The position numbers and the translations under genes were made by a program. Under the pieces are notes generated by a model. It made no database searches. It was not told where the DNA came from and was given only the letters and a program-made list of their open reading frames with translations. From Virgibacillus sp. NKC19-3 (GTDB lineage: Bacteria > Bacillota > Bacilli > Bacillales > Amphibacillaceae): 64,000 nucleotides of DNA. Positions 1 to 10,091 of the stretch are shown here, one piece after another (within the stretch, counting starts at the first letter, position 1; the number at the start of each line of letters is the position of its first letter). The stretch lies in the NCBI RefSeq assembly GCF_019837165.1, contig NZ_JAGYHC010000001.1, positions 2,294,001-2,358,000 on the forward strand. The letters are read 5' to 3'.

Positions 1-186
1 TTCTAAACCTTCGCGTCCAAGATCATCATAACCATACCCTGTTGTTGAATTAAAATGGCTATCACTGATTGTGTTCTTTTTAAATGCATCGAGTACGCGT
101 TTTTGATTTATTTCTACAATCGTATTCATTTCTTTATGTTTTATTTTGCAATCTTCTTCTGCTTGTTGTATTAATTGTTCTATCAT
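1..186 (-). CDS. ynbB: YnbB-like PLP-dependent lyase family protein, N-terminal part only
   Basis: The 62 codons visible run off the left edge of the window. They contain the phrase TTGYGYDDLGRE, which is typical of the start of the YnbB family (pyridoxal-phosphate enzymes annotated as methionine gamma-lyase-like or 'aluminium resistance' proteins). The catalytic lysine would lie outside the window. The ATG (186-184) overlaps the TGA of hflX (185-183) by four bases, so the two genes are translationally coupled, as in the hflX-ynbB pair of Bacillus. The true substrate of this family is not settled. The family call is fairly sure, a biochemical role is not. Confidence 0.75.
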   Translation of the reverse strand, partial: MIEQLIQQAEEDCKIKHKEMNTIVEINQKRVLDAFKKNTISDSHFNSTTGYGYDDLGREGLE

Positions 187-1430
187 TTGCTAAATTTCTC
201 CCTTAAAATCGATTCAGGCGGGTGTTCTTCCCTCATAAAACCTTCTACAATAAATTGATTGGTATCTTCATTAAAATATTTCTCTGTTACAATTGTTTCA
301 TGATCTAGACGATGAAGTATTTTCCCCTCATCCGGATCTAAACGTAGGGTATAATTATCCCATTGTTCTTTTAAAATAGCTTCAATCTCCTCAAAAAGCG
401 AATGTAAATCGGTTTGTTCATATGCACTTATAAAAATATATGGATGATTCAATGGTATAAAATCATCCGTGACTAAATCCTTCTTATTATAGACTGTTAG
501 CGTGGGTATAGCCCCGGCATTTAACTCCTCCAATTGCCTAATGACAATATCTTGCTGTTTTTCTTGGTCCGGATGCGCGGCATCTACAACATGAATTAAG
601 AAATCTGCCTCTGCCACTTCTTCTAACGTTGATCGAAAGGATGCGATTAATGATGTAGGCAAATCTTGAAGGAATCCAACTGTATCTGTAAGTAAAGCCT
701 GGAAGCCAGAAGGTAGTCGTACTTCCCGGCTTAATGGATCAAGTGTCGCAAATAGCTGATTCTCTTCCAATGAATTACTGTGGGTTACCCGGTTAAACAG
801 CGTGGATTTTCCCGCATTTGTATAACCTACAATGGCAATTTGAAATACATCATTTGTTTTTCTTCTTTGACGGTATTGGTTTCGTTGCTTGGCAACTAAT
901 TTCAATCGACGTTTTAGATCATCTATTCGACGCCTGATATGACGTTGATCCGTTTCCAGTTTCGTTTCTCCTGGTCCCCTAGTGCCAATCCCCGCCCCAA
1001 GGCGCGACATAGCTTCCCCTTGACCATGGAGTCTTGGAAGCGTATATTCCAATTGAGCAAGTTCTACTTGCAGCTTCCCTTCCTTTGTCCGTGCTCGTTG
1101 TGCAAAAATATCTAAAATCAATTGACTTCGATCAATCAATCGGATTCCAAAACGGTCATTCAAATTTCGTAATTGACCAGGAGATAATTCGTCATTGGAT
1201 ATAACTAAATGAATATCAAGTTCATCTATCTCTTGTTTAATTTCATCTATTTTACCTTCTCCTAAATAGGTTGCGGGATGAATACGGCTACGATTTTGTG
1301 TAATAACTTTTTTTACCTCACCACCTGCTGTATTACTCAATGATATCAATTCTTCCAGTGAATAGTTAAATCGTAAGTCATTTTGTTCCTTATTTTTAAC
1401 CGCTATGATCAGTACTTTCTCTCTAGACAT
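183..1430 (-). CDS. hflX: Ribosome-associated GTPase HflX
   Basis: HflX binds the 50S subunit and splits or rescues stalled ribosomes. The 415-residue protein has the family's N-terminal domain, the glycine-rich GAGIGTRGPGE segment (about 146-156), and a G domain with GYTNAGKS (202-209), DTVG (249-252) and NKKD (315-318). The frame stays open to a TTG near 1502, but I place the start at the ATG at 1430 because AGAGG precedes it at good spacing and the protein then begins MSREKVLII as in relatives. It lies between spoVK and ynbB, the Bacillus order. Confidence 0.93.
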   Translation of the reverse strand: MSREKVLIIAVKNKEQNDLRFNYSLEELISLSNTAGGEVKKVITQNRSRIHPATYLGEGKIDEIKQEIDELDIHLVISNDELSPGQLRNLNDRFGIRLIDRSQLILDIFAQRARTKEGKLQVELAQLEYTLPRLHGQGEAMSRLGAGIGTRGPGETKLETDQRHIRRRIDDLKRRLKLVAKQRNQYRQRRKTNDVFQIAIVGYTNAGKSTLFNRVTHSNSLEENQLFATLDPLSREVRLPSGFQALLTDTVGFLQDLPTSLIASFRSTLEEVAEADFLIHVVDAAHPDQEKQQDIVIRQLEELNAGAIPTLTVYNKKDLVTDDFIPLNHPYIFISAYEQTDLHSLFEEIEAILKEQWDNYTLRLDPDEGKILHRLDHETIVTEKYFNEDTNQFIVEGFMREEHPPESILREKFSK

Positions 1431-1537
1431 GGATGCTAACCTCTTTCTGTAATACACTAGTAAAAACAGTATCCCTTTCATTACATATTTTATCATGCTC
1501 AAAAAGGAATAGACCGTGCAATATGCATTAATCTTTT

Positions 1538-2458
1538 TTAATCATTTGCATATAAATCCTTTTCCGTTAACAGTATTAAGTCTTCGGTAGAAATCTGTTC
1601 TTTTGTCAATAATCTAACTGCATGTTTCCTTATGGCATTTTCGATAACATTACGTACATAGCGCGCATTGGAAAAGTTTCGATTCATTTCTGTGGTCTTT
1701 TTATATAACTGGGTTTTTAATTCCCATTCCGCCGTTTTTGTAAACTTATATTCCCTTTCTGCAGCCATTTGTTTTGCAATATCCATTAATTGATCTACCT
1801 CATAATCTTGAAAATCCAATATAAATGGAAATCTGGATTTAAGTCCGGGATTTAAAGTTAAAAAACGTTCCATCTCGTTTGAGTATCCTGCTAATATTAA
1901 AACAAAATCATTATGGTTATCTTCCATATGTTTTACCAATGTATCAATCGCTTCTTTTCCAAAGTCTTTTTCCCCACCGCGGGCTAAGGAATAGGCTTCA
2001 TCAATGAATAATATTCCACCCATTGATTTTTGAATAATAGCCCGTGTTTTCTGCGCCGTTTGACCGATATATTCCCCCACTAGATCGGCTCTTTCTGCTT
2101 CGATAAAATGTCCCTTTGATAAAATATTCATCTCATAATATATTTTTGCAAGCTTTCTAGCAACCGTCGTTTTCCCCGTTCCGGGATTTCCTTTAAAGAG
2201 CATATGAAGTACTTGCTTTGATCCGGTAAGTCCTACTTGTTTCCGTTTTTCATTAATAATGATAGTGGCATAAATTTCCTTGATGGTTCGTTTTAGTTCA
2301 TTCATCGCAACAAATGATGAGAATTCTTGATCGATATGGGTAAACGGGCTATTATCAATATATGGAACATGATCGCTATTTTCGATTTTCACTTCTTTTT
2401 TATCATGTAACACAATATTAATTTGACCGTTCCTATTTCGTATCATTTGTGTCTCCAT
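1538..2458 (-). CDS. spoVK: Stage V sporulation protein K, AAA+ ATPase
   Basis: SpoVK is an AAA+ ATPase of the CbxX/CfqX type needed for late spore maturation in the mother cell. The 306 residues carry a Walker A motif GNPGTGKTT (90-98), Walker B LFIDEAY (about 150-156), and a C-terminal helical lid with an NARYVRN sensor-type segment. The ATG follows AAGGGGTGATGGC. Upstream is hfq with its own terminator, so spoVK is probably a separate unit, most likely driven by a sporulation sigma factor. The exact molecular target of SpoVK is unknown. Confidence 0.93.
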   Translation of the reverse strand: METQMIRNRNGQINIVLHDKKEVKIENSDHVPYIDNSPFTHIDQEFSSFVAMNELKRTIKEIYATIIINEKRKQVGLTGSKQVLHMLFKGNPGTGKTTVARKLAKIYYEMNILSKGHFIEAERADLVGEYIGQTAQKTRAIIQKSMGGILFIDEAYSLARGGEKDFGKEAIDTLVKHMEDNHNDFVLILAGYSNEMERFLTLNPGLKSRFPFILDFQDYEVDQLMDIAKQMAAEREYKFTKTAEWELKTQLYKKTTEMNRNFSNARYVRNVIENAIRKHAVRLLTKEQISTEDLILLTEKDLYAND

Positions 2459-2478
2459 GCCATCACCCCTTATTCACA

Positions 2479-2509
2479 ACAGTATACGTTACAGTTTAAA
2501 AGTTGTGAC
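2479..2509 (-). promoter_or_regulatory. Possible sigma-E-type promoter of spoVK
   Basis: On the minus strand a GTCACAA block (2509-2503) is followed after 16 bases by TATACTGT (2486-2479), about 20 bases before the spoVK ATG. This loosely resembles mother-cell sigma-E elements (GTCATATT, CATACANT). The spacing is one or two bases long, so the call is weak. Confidence 0.25.
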
Positions 2510-2628
2510 AAACGCCTAGGAAGAAAATGCCGGACATGTTTTTTAAAAATTCAAAAGGAAGAGGCCATTTTAGTAGAAACCCCGGTGAAAATAACCGATT
2601 GCAGTATTAGAATCGTTCATTTAAAAAG

Positions 2629-2655
2629 AAAAAACGGGCGCTCAGGCAGCGACCG
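2629..2655 (-). terminator. Rho-independent terminator after hfq
   Basis: An inverted repeat (about 2635-2642 with 2648-2655, one base bulged, five-base loop) is followed on the minus strand by a run of six T. It lies 13 bases past the hfq stop and separates hfq from spoVK. Confidence 0.75.
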
Positions 2656-2667
2656 CTTTTTACTTAC

Positions 2668-2892
2668 TTATTCCTTTTCAAGGGAAACATTTTTAACAGG
2701 TGAAAAAGTGGATATCGCATGTTTGTAAATAAGTTGTTGCTTCCCATCCGTTTCCAAAACAACAGTAAAATTGTCAAATGCTTTAACAATTCCTCTTAAC
2801 TGGAACCCATTTGTTAGAAATAAAGTAACCGGAATATGGTTTTTCCTCAGTTGATTTAAATATTGATCTTGAACATTTGCTGTTTGGGCCAT
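2668..2892 (-). CDS. hfq: RNA chaperone Hfq
   Basis: Hfq is an Sm-like hexameric RNA-binding protein. The 74 residues contain the Sm1 segment ([20 protein letters not shown], about 28-47) and the Sm2 signature YKHAIST (about 56-62), which is the hallmark of bacterial Hfq. Length matches Bacillus Hfq. GAGGAGG precedes the ATG. It lies directly downstream of miaA, the widely conserved miaA-hfq pairing. In Bacillus its regulatory role is milder than in enteric bacteria. Confidence 0.96.
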   Translation of the reverse strand: MAQTANVQDQYLNQLRKNHIPVTLFLTNGFQLRGIVKAFDNFTVVLETDGKQQLIYKHAISTFSPVKNVSLEKE

Positions 2893-2931
2893 GGCGTTTC
2901 CTCCTCTTTTCTATCTATATTATATATAATT

Positions 2932-3867
2932 CTATCTATTTTTTAAAATTCCTGCTAAATCATCTAAAATCATTTGATATCTCTCGTCCATGGTTTCAGG
3001 TGTGATTCTATACCACATAATATCCATTTTATTTTTGAACCATGTATATTGACGTTTGGCATATCTTCTGGAATTACGTTTCAATAATTCAATGGACGTC
3101 TCAAAGCTTTGTTCTTCCTTTATGTAGGGGATACATTCTTTATAGCCTATCGCCTTCATGGATGGGCAGTTTTCAAATCCTTGATCATATAAACGACTTA
3201 CCTCCGCTACTAGTCCATTCTTTACCATTGTATCAATACGACGATTAATTCGATCGTATAAATTCGCTCTATCCATCTCCACTCCTATTATAATTAGATT
3301 GTATGGTGACTCAAGCTCTTGTTCTTGCTGATACTCCGTCTTTGTCAAACCAGTGATTTCGTAAATTTCCAATGCTCGAATCACACGACGATGATTATTC
3401 GGATGAATTTTAGCAGCTTGTTCTGGGTCAGTTTCTTTTAAACGATTGTATAATGGCAGAACCCCATCATTTTCCAACTCTTTTTCTAATCGTTCCGTGA
3501 CAGCGTCATTTCTCTTCTGTTTGGAGAAATTATAATTGTATAATGCAGCCTGAATATATAAGCCGCTACCACCAGCAATAACTGGAACTTTATTACGAGA
3601 GGAAATTTCATCTATATATGTTTGAACGTAGTATTGAAAATCCGCTGCGGAAAAATCCTCATCCGGATCCTTTATGTCTATCATATAGTGGGGAATTCCT
3701 TCCATCTCATCTTCCGTTATCTTCGCTGTACCGATATCAAGACCTCTGTATACCTGCATAGAATCACCACTGATAACTTCACCATTAAATCGTTTTGCAA
3801 TTTCAATGCTTAATTTGGTTTTGCCTACAGCAGTTGGCCCTACGATCGCAATGACAGTCTTTTTCAT
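2932..3867 (-). CDS. miaA: tRNA dimethylallyltransferase MiaA
   Basis: MiaA adds a dimethylallyl group to A37 of tRNAs that read UNN codons; MiaB (elsewhere in this window) then adds a methylthio group. The 311-residue protein has the P-loop GPTAVGKT (10-17), the SGDSMQVYRGLDIGTAK substrate segment (from about 34) and a C-terminal RNRRYAKRQYTWF-type region. An ATG at 3873 also opens the frame, but AAGGGGA lies right against it, whereas spacing to the ATG at 3867 is normal, so I use 3867. Confidence 0.95.
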   Translation of the reverse strand: MKKTVIAIVGPTAVGKTKLSIEIAKRFNGEVISGDSMQVYRGLDIGTAKITEDEMEGIPHYMIDIKDPDEDFSAADFQYYVQTYIDEISSRNKVPVIAGGSGLYIQAALYNYNFSKQKRNDAVTERLEKELENDGVLPLYNRLKETDPEQAAKIHPNNHRRVIRALEIYEITGLTKTEYQQEQELESPYNLIIIGVEMDRANLYDRINRRIDTMVKNGLVAEVSRLYDQGFENCPSMKAIGYKECIPYIKEEQSFETSIELLKRNSRRYAKRQYTWFKNKMDIMWYRITPETMDERYQMILDDLAGILKNR

Positions 3868-3891
3868 TAGCATTCCCCTTGATTAATTCTT

Positions 3892-4341
3892 TTATTCATA
3901 TGCACGATATGCCTTAAGCATCCAGACATATTTTTCGAGTTTTGCCTGTAGAGAAATTAGCATATCACCAGTTGGTTCATCATCACTTTCTTTTGCAAGA
4001 TTTATTCCACCCTCACGTATTTCTGAAATAATCTGCTCATAGTCCTGAATCAATTGGGCAATCATTTCATCTTCTTTATCATCAGCGTTTGCTTCATGTA
4101 AGGTTGTCTCTTTCAAAAATTTACGCATGACTGCCAGCGGTTTACCATCAATCATTAAAATTCGCTCTGCAATTTCATCAAGATCAACAGCAAATGTTTG
4201 ATACATTTCCTCAAACGTTTCATGTAACTGAAAGAAATGCCTTCCTTGAACAAACCAATGATAACGATGCAATTTCACATACATAACAAAGTAATTGGAT
4301 AATTGTTGGTTGAGAAAATTAATTAGTCTTTGATTATCCAT
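3892..4341 (-). CDS. Dps/ferritin-like DNA-protection protein
   Basis: Dps proteins form 12-subunit shells that oxidise and store iron using peroxide and so protect DNA. The 149 residues show the family pattern near the N terminus: YHWFVQG, a histidine in QLHETFEE, and DLDEIAER, which together supply inter-subunit ferroxidase ligands. I start at the ATG at 4341, because GAGGTG precedes it and the upstream in-frame ATG overlaps that ribosome site. It lies between mutL and miaA, where B. subtilis has no such gene. Which Dps subtype it is cannot be told by eye. Confidence 0.85.
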   Translation of the reverse strand: MDNQRLINFLNQQLSNYFVMYVKLHRYHWFVQGRHFFQLHETFEEMYQTFAVDLDEIAERILMIDGKPLAVMRKFLKETTLHEANADDKEDEMIAQLIQDYEQIISEIREGGINLAKESDDEPTGDMLISLQAKLEKYVWMLKAYRAYE

Positions 4342-4401
4342 AGGACACCTCATTTTTACATTTTCCCTATCTTTAACGAGGTGCAAATAATTTATACGCC
4401 A

Positions 4402-6225
4402 TCACATCACTCGTTTAAACATTTTTTCAAGGTCATAGGTAGAAAAATGAATAATTATTGGTCTGCCATGCGGACATGTAAATGGGTCAATGGATTTTCG
4501 TAAGTCTTCCAACAATTGAAACATCTCATCCTGATTCAAATAATGATTTGCTTTTATGGAGCGTTTGCAGGACATTAAAGTCGCTGCATCTTCCCGTATC
4601 TTTTCTACATTAATTTTTTCCTCCTGCATAATTTGCTCAATCATTTCTCGGATGACCTCTTCTTCAAAACCCTTTGGGAACCAATTCGGGTGGGAACGAA
4701 TGACATAAGTTTGGTGGCCAAAAGATTCAAAGAATAAACCTGCTTTTTCGAGTTCCTTTTTATACTGTTCGATAAAAATGGATTCCTGCTTAGAAAATTC
4801 AAATGTTAGTGGGAGTAGCAATTCCTGTAATTCGTTATTTGTTTCCCCTAATTTTTTCTTAAAAAATTCATATTTAATCCTTTCCTGAGCAGCATGCTGA
4901 TCAATCATATATAAACCATTTTCATTTTGAGCTAAAATATAGGTCCCTTGAGCCTGACCAATTGGATACATGGTAGGAATACGTTGTTTATTTACCCCTT
5001 CTTGGTGAATGTTTGTTCCTTCTTGTGGAGGTTGTGTATATTCAACCTCCCACGTGGTAGAAGGGGTCTCACTGGATGGCAGTTCAAAATCATATTGCTC
5101 TTTGCTACCCAGGTTAGATTGTTGTTCATGAACTTGTGGCTTTGCATCCCAATCCATTGGTTTAGCTGTTTCCTCAAATTGCATGATATGCTGCTCCGAT
5201 TTCTCTTTCTTTACTTGGGTCGGTTCCATATCCGGAATTAACGTAGTCTCGCGAAATTTATTTCTTATCATTTCTTCAACTGCTGCAAATAGTTCTTTTT
5301 CTTTACTAAAACGCACCTCCAATTTTGTCGGATGTACATTGACATCTACCAAAACAGGATCCATACGAATAGTAAGTATAACAATCGGTGAACGTCCAAT
5401 TGGTAATAGTGTATGATATCCCTGCATGATTGCTTTCGTTAAGGGGATGCTTTTAATATACCGACCATTAATAATGGTAGAAATATAGGATCGTGATGCC
5501 CTTGTTACTTCCGGCTTAGCAATATAGCCTTCAATGGAAAAATCGAGTGTTTCCTGATGAACCGGCAACATTTTTCTCGCTGTATTCATCCCATAAACTT
5601 GTGAAATAACTTGTAAGATATCGCCGCTACCAGCAGTTTTAAATAAACCTTTGCCGTTATGGGTTACTTCAAATCGAATTTCAGGATGAGCTAATGCCAA
5701 TCGGTTAAGTAGATCTGTGATGTGTCCAAGTTCTGTATGAATACTCTTCATATATTTTAAGCGTGCCGGTGTATTATAAAATAAATCTTCAACCAATACC
5801 TCTGATCCTTTACGGGCATCGCTTTTTGCTTTTTCTATAATGCTTCCACCTTCTAGAGATAGCTTTATACCAGCTCTATTCCCTTGGGAAGTTCTGATCG
5901 TCAATCGGCTAACAGATGCGATACTGGCAAGTGCTTCGCCACGGAAACCAAGGGTTTTTACATGGAGTAAGTCGTTCTCATCTTTTATTTTACTTGTAGC
6001 ATGTGGTAAAAATGCTCTTTCACCATCTTCTTCAGACATACCATCCCCATCATCCGTTATTTTAATATGATCTAGTCCTGCTTCAGCAATTTCTACTTTT
6101 ATCCATGCACTGTTTGCATCAATACTATTTTCAACTAATTCTTTCACAACAGATGCAGGTCTCTCAACTACTTCACCAGCTGCTATTTTATTAGCTAACC
6201 TATCAGGCATTTGTACGATTTCCAT
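4402..6225 (-). CDS. mutL: DNA mismatch repair protein MutL
   Basis: MutL couples mismatch recognition by MutS to strand incision. The 607-residue protein has the GHKL ATPase motifs [15 protein letters not shown] and [10 protein letters not shown] near the N terminus, and HPTKLEVRF further on. The C-terminal part has the endonuclease metal site [12 protein letters not shown] plus [10 protein letters not shown]-like and CPHGRP motifs, as expected for a Gram-positive MutL that nicks DNA itself (no MutH). It follows mutS by 29 bases, so the two form one operon. Confidence 0.97.
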   Translation of the reverse strand: MEIVQMPDRLANKIAAGEVVERPASVVKELVENSIDANSAWIKVEIAEAGLDHIKITDDGDGMSEEDGERAFLPHATSKIKDENDLLHVKTLGFRGEALASIASVSRLTIRTSQGNRAGIKLSLEGGSIIEKAKSDARKGSEVLVEDLFYNTPARLKYMKSIHTELGHITDLLNRLALAHPEIRFEVTHNGKGLFKTAGSGDILQVISQVYGMNTARKMLPVHQETLDFSIEGYIAKPEVTRASRSYISTIINGRYIKSIPLTKAIMQGYHTLLPIGRSPIVILTIRMDPVLVDVNVHPTKLEVRFSKEKELFAAVEEMIRNKFRETTLIPDMEPTQVKKEKSEQHIMQFEETAKPMDWDAKPQVHEQQSNLGSKEQYDFELPSSETPSTTWEVEYTQPPQEGTNIHQEGVNKQRIPTMYPIGQAQGTYILAQNENGLYMIDQHAAQERIKYEFFKKKLGETNNELQELLLPLTFEFSKQESIFIEQYKKELEKAGLFFESFGHQTYVIRSHPNWFPKGFEEEVIREMIEQIMQEEKINVEKIREDAATLMSCKRSIKANHYLNQDEMFQLLEDLRKSIDPFTCPHGRPIIIHFSTYDLEKMFKRVM

Positions 6226-6254
6226 GCAAACAATCCTCTCCTATACAGCTAAAA

Positions 6255-8831
6255 CTACTTTTTAGCGTCTTTTTGCAACTTATATAATGTGTTCATTGCT
6301 TCTAATGGTGTCATTTCGAATAAATTCATCTGCCTTAATTCATTTATAACTTTTTCATTGGAATGAGCAGGCTTTGCCTTCTTGGCTGGCTTCTTTTCTT
6401 CAACAAAAAAAGAAAGTTGGCCGGACTCTATTTTTTCAGTCTCGGGTTTAGGCTTATCATTCCTTTCCAATTGCTCCAAAATAGAACTAGCGCGTTCAAT
6501 TAAATCCTGCGGTAGATCGGCCAGTTTCGCTACCTGGATACCATAACTTTCATCTGCAGCACCCTCTTTAATCTGATGTAAGAAAACCACATTGCCTTCA
6601 TGTTCCTCCGCTCGAACATGAATATTTTTCAAACTCGATAAGGAGTCTTCCAGTGTCGTTAACTCATGATAGTGTGTAGAAAAAAGTGTCTTTGCATGAA
6701 TGTTATTATGAATGTATTCTACAATGGCTTGTGCCAAAGCCATCCCATCATATGTGCTTGTCCCGCGTCCGATTTCATCCAGTAAAATTAAGCTTCTGTC
6801 TGTTGCATTAACTATTGCATGATTTGCTTCCAGCATTTCCACCATAAATGTGCTTTGTCCTGAAACAAGGTCATCTGCAGCCCCAATCCTTGTAAAGATT
6901 TGATCAAATATAATAAGTTCCGCTTCGTCGCTTGGTACAAAACAACCGATCTGCCCCATAATTACTGTTAACGCCAGTTGACGCATATACGTACTCTTTC
7001 CTGACATATTCGGCCCAGTTATTAACAATATATTCTTGTTATTATTTAAGGAAATATCGTTTGGAACAAATGATCCTTCTTTCATAACCTGCTCTACCAC
7101 AGGATGACGTCCATTCTTAATGGATAATTGGTTATCTACAAATGTAGGACGCTTGTAATTATTTGCTTCACTTACGGTTGCAAATGCTTGTAACACATCA
7201 ATCGCACTAACTGCATCAGCCAGGTGTTGCAGACTGGGGATATATTCCTTCATTTGTTCGCGAATCTCGATAAATAAATTGTATTCGAGATCTACACTCT
7301 TTTCCTCTGCTTCTAATATAAGCTGTTCTTTTTCCTTTAACTCCGGTGTAATATAACGTTCTGCATTTGTCAGTGTCTGTTTCCGTTCATATCTTCCTTC
7401 AGGCAACAGATGCAAATTTGCCTTAGTGACTTCGATATAGTAACCAAACACACGATTATAACCTATTTTAAGTGACTTAATACCTGTTTCCTGCTTCTCT
7501 TTTTGTTCCAGCTGCGCAATCCACTGTTTTCCATTTCTTGAAGCATCTCGGTATGTATCAAGCTGCTCACTATAGCCGTCCTTCATAAGTGAACCTTCTT
7601 TAATAGATAATGGTGGATCATCTACTAAACTTTCATGTAATAGATCTACGATATGGTTAGGAACAACGAGATCGTCAGCTAAAAGGTTAATTTCACCACT
7701 CCCAAATTGCGCCAACAATAATTTTAACTCAGGAATTCGTTGAAGCGATTGTTTTAATTGAATAAGATCACGTGCATTTACATTACCAAAAGCAATTCGA
7801 CCTGCAAGACGCTCCAAATCATAGACTGATTTTAATATTTCCCGCAACGTATCCCGCTCCATGAATCCTTGATAAAAACCTTCCACAATTTCAAGTCGTT
7901 GTTCAATCTGACCTCGGTTCAATAAAGGACGTTCCAGCCACTTTTTCAACATTCGAGAGCCCATGGCTGTCACTGTTTGGTCAAGAACCCATAATAAACT
8001 CCCACGTTTTCCTTTTTTCCGTATGGTTTCTGTTAATTCTAGGTTCCGCTTGGAGTACATATCAAGTGATAAGTAATCATTTAACTCAATCACCATAGCT
8101 TGCTGCAAATGATCAAGTGATCGCTTTTGAGTATGCTGTATATAGTTCAACAGGCGGCTAAAGGCTTGCATTAGACGTTCATCATTTAAATTCCCACTCA
8201 AGGAGCGAAATTCCGCACTGAATGTAACCTCATCCTGATAGGATAAAGTTACTTGCAGGCGATCACGTAGTTGTTCTTGTAAATCTTGGGGTAAATTAGT
8301 AGAAATAACAATTTCTTTGATTGGCTGATTATATAATTCGTGTATGACCCCATCCCAGCCGTTCGTAATAAGGGCAATCCGATTTTCCCCTGTAGATAAA
8401 TCATTGTATACAATGACATAAGAGCCATCGCTAAAGTGGGAAAGACTTGCAATGTAATTATTCTCACCATCACTTAGCATATTGCTTTCCATAACCGTTC
8501 CTGGTGTAATTAGCTGTACGACTTCTCTTTTTACGACACCTTTTGCTTCTTTTGGATCTTCCACTTGTTCACATATTGCTACTTTATAACCTTTTTCTAT
8601 TAATGTTTTTATGTAATTGCTCGCTGAGTGATAAGGAACCCCGCACATCGGTATTGGTTCCTTTTGTCCGGGATCTCGTTGTGTAAGTGTAATTTCTAAT
8701 TCCCTTGCAGCATTAATTGCATCATCAAAGAACATTTCGTAAAAATCACCTAAGCGAAAAAACAGGAAGGCATCCTTATGTTCTGCTTTAATTTCCAAAT
8801 ATTGCTCCATCATTGGTGTATGTTTTTCCAT
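6255..8831 (-). CDS. mutS: DNA mismatch repair protein MutS
   Basis: MutS recognises base mismatches and small loops. The 858 residues include the Phe-X-Glu mismatch-reading motif in GDFYEMF (F30-Y31-E32), connector, lever and clamp regions, and a C-terminal ABC-type ATPase with [10 protein letters not shown] (near residue 605) and [11 protein letters not shown]. Near the C terminus is QLSFF, a likely sliding-clamp (DnaN) binding peptide. Length is standard. GGAGGG precedes the ATG. It heads a mutS-mutL unit. Confidence 0.97.
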   Translation of the reverse strand: MEKHTPMMEQYLEIKAEHKDAFLFFRLGDFYEMFFDDAINAARELEITLTQRDPGQKEPIPMCGVPYHSASNYIKTLIEKGYKVAICEQVEDPKEAKGVVKREVVQLITPGTVMESNMLSDGENNYIASLSHFSDGSYVIVYNDLSTGENRIALITNGWDGVIHELYNQPIKEIVISTNLPQDLQEQLRDRLQVTLSYQDEVTFSAEFRSLSGNLNDERLMQAFSRLLNYIQHTQKRSLDHLQQAMVIELNDYLSLDMYSKRNLELTETIRKKGKRGSLLWVLDQTVTAMGSRMLKKWLERPLLNRGQIEQRLEIVEGFYQGFMERDTLREILKSVYDLERLAGRIAFGNVNARDLIQLKQSLQRIPELKLLLAQFGSGEINLLADDLVVPNHIVDLLHESLVDDPPLSIKEGSLMKDGYSEQLDTYRDASRNGKQWIAQLEQKEKQETGIKSLKIGYNRVFGYYIEVTKANLHLLPEGRYERKQTLTNAERYITPELKEKEQLILEAEEKSVDLEYNLFIEIREQMKEYIPSLQHLADAVSAIDVLQAFATVSEANNYKRPTFVDNQLSIKNGRHPVVEQVMKEGSFVPNDISLNNNKNILLITGPNMSGKSTYMRQLALTVIMGQIGCFVPSDEAELIIFDQIFTRIGAADDLVSGQSTFMVEMLEANHAIVNATDRSLILLDEIGRGTSTYDGMALAQAIVEYIHNNIHAKTLFSTHYHELTTLEDSLSSLKNIHVRAEEHEGNVVFLHQIKEGAADESYGIQVAKLADLPQDLIERASSILEQLERNDKPKPETEKIESGQLSFFVEEKKPAKKAKPAHSNEKVINELRQMNLFEMTPLEAMNTLYKLQKDAKK

Positions 8832-8866
8832 AATGAACCCTCCAAAAGCCTATATATACTTATGTA

Positions 8867-8872
8867 ATTATA
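8867..8872 (-). promoter_or_regulatory. Likely extended -10 element of the mutSL promoter
   Basis: TGGTATAAT on the minus strand is a consensus -10 with the TG extension, 35 bases before the mutS ATG and just downstream of the cotE terminator. No good -35 box is seen, which fits an extended -10 promoter. Confidence 0.5.
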
Positions 8873-8901
8873 CCATATTCTAAAGTAGATAATCGAGACA
8901 G

Positions 8902-8932
8902 AAAAATTACGAGGAAGTTTCTCCCTCGTAAT
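8902..8932 (-). terminator. Terminator after cotE
   Basis: A perfect nine-base-pair stem (8906-8914 with 8924-8932) is followed on the minus strand by a T run. It begins four bases past the cotE stop and isolates cotE from mutS. Confidence 0.85.
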
Positions 8933-8936
8933 CCAG

Positions 8937-9500
8937 TTAGTCTTTTTCATTTAAAAAATCGGCTTCCACGTCGCTTAACTCATCATCGGTTAATTTGAAA
9001 TCCCAGCCCTCATCATCTTCATCGTCTTTATCCCACTTTGGATTAACTTTCACACTTATCTTGGTTTCACCTATAACTTGCACGACAAATTCCCTTTCGA
9101 TTTCAACGGTAATTTTCTGTCCTTTACTAGCAATTTTGCACTCCAGACAATTTGGTTGCTGAATTACTTTGGCAATAACATCATACTCATCATTGATGCA
9201 GTTATCATCCATAACAGAAAGCGGAATAATATCACTATAAGTTACTCTTTCTGTAACGACTTCTGTTTTCGTATTATCATTATACGAATACCAAATATTT
9301 ATGTCATAGCTACCATTAACTTCCACTTCATCATCTGATTTTTTCTTAGCGTTATATAAATGATTGATCACCCAGCAACCCAAAATACTCGAAGGCCGAT
9401 GGGATGGTGCGATGGTATGGCTGGCTTGCGTAAACTTCCGTCCCTTACCACAGACAGCTTTTGTAATGATTTCTCTATAGTCTTTTTCAAGAAAAGTCAT
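8937..9500 (-). CDS. cotE: Spore outer coat morphogenetic protein CotE
   Basis: CotE directs assembly of the outer spore coat around the forespore. The 187-residue protein has the family's N terminus ([20 protein letters not shown]) and an acidic tail rich in D and E (about 155-187), as in Bacillus CotE (about 180 residues). I start at the ATG at 9500, preceded by AGGAGGT; upstream in-frame starts lack a site. It is a single-gene unit between two terminators, downstream of ricA, the Bacillus arrangement. Mother-cell expression is expected but I could not assign its promoter with confidence. Confidence 0.95.
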   Translation of the reverse strand: MTFLEKDYREIITKAVCGKGRKFTQASHTIAPSHRPSSILGCWVINHLYNAKKKSDDEVEVNGSYDINIWYSYNDNTKTEVVTERVTYSDIIPLSVMDDNCINDEYDVIAKVIQQPNCLECKIASKGQKITVEIEREFVVQVIGETKISVKVNPKWDKDDEDDEGWDFKLTDDELSDVEADFLNEKD

Positions 9501-9609
9501 AACTACTTTTACCTCCTCTTTTTTCATTGTCATTTTATGCAAGACAAATACCTAAAGTGCATAGCTAATTTTTAAAAGCACGGAAAGATAAGGTATTAGG
9601 GGGTAAAAT

Positions 9610-9652
9610 AAATAAAAACCAGGTGAGAAAAGATATCTCTTCCTCCCTGGTT
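9610..9652 (-). terminator. Terminator after ricA
   Basis: AACCAGG (9617-9623) pairs with CCTGGTT (9646-9652), with a partly paired inner region, and TTTATTTATTTT follows on the minus strand. It lies nine bases after the ricA stop. Confidence 0.8.
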
Positions 9653-9661
9653 ATAATTATT

Positions 9662-10090
9662 CTAGTGACAACTTGATGTGCTTTTCTTTGCTTTGGATCC
9701 TGTTTCTCCCGCAAGAATATCGCCGCCGGTCGACTCAATGACATTATTGGTAACTTCTCTAGCAATCGTGCCGGATACCAACTGTAATACATCGTTTACG
9801 ACAACCTGCGATTCTTTAAATTCCTGTACCACAGGAATTTCATCAATTTCCTCCTGAAGCCGGTCTATTTCAGCTTCCACTTTTTTCAAGGCTTCTTTTT
9901 TTTCGTATGCTTGAAAGTTTACGGCTTGTTTTTGTAGTGTTTTTATTTTTGTTATTAATTGCTGCACTTTTTTATTATCATTTATCTTAGCTTCCACTTG
10001 TTTAAAACGATCTATTTCTTCTGTACTTGCAAGCATATCTGCTAATTTCTTTGCTTCATCCAGTACTTGGGCTCTTGTGTATTCGGCCAT
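9662..10090 (-). CDS. ricA: RicA (YmcA), Y-complex regulator of RNA processing
   Basis: RicA (YmcA) acts with RicF (YlbF) and RicT (YaaT) in a complex that modulates RNase Y cleavage and is required for biofilm formation, competence and sporulation in B. subtilis. The 142 residues form a helical protein with the central phrase LQKQAVNFQAYEKKEALKKVE and a C-terminal STGGDILAGETGSK segment. The single cysteine lies two residues from the end (SSCH), as in the B. subtilis protein, where it helps hold an Fe-S cluster. It follows miaB directly, one base after its stop codon. Confidence 0.93.
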   Translation of the reverse strand: MAEYTRAQVLDEAKKLADMLASTEEIDRFKQVEAKINDNKKVQQLITKIKTLQKQAVNFQAYEKKEALKKVEAEIDRLQEEIDEIPVVQEFKESQVVVNDVLQLVSGTIAREVTNNVIESTGGDILAGETGSKAKKSTSSCH

Positions 10091-10091
10091 C

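Noticed and set aside
2423-2728. Plus-strand open frame of 101 codons over the spoVK-hfq gap
   Set aside because: It runs antisense through spoVK's start, the hfq terminator and the hfq end. No ribosome site and no protein-like character.
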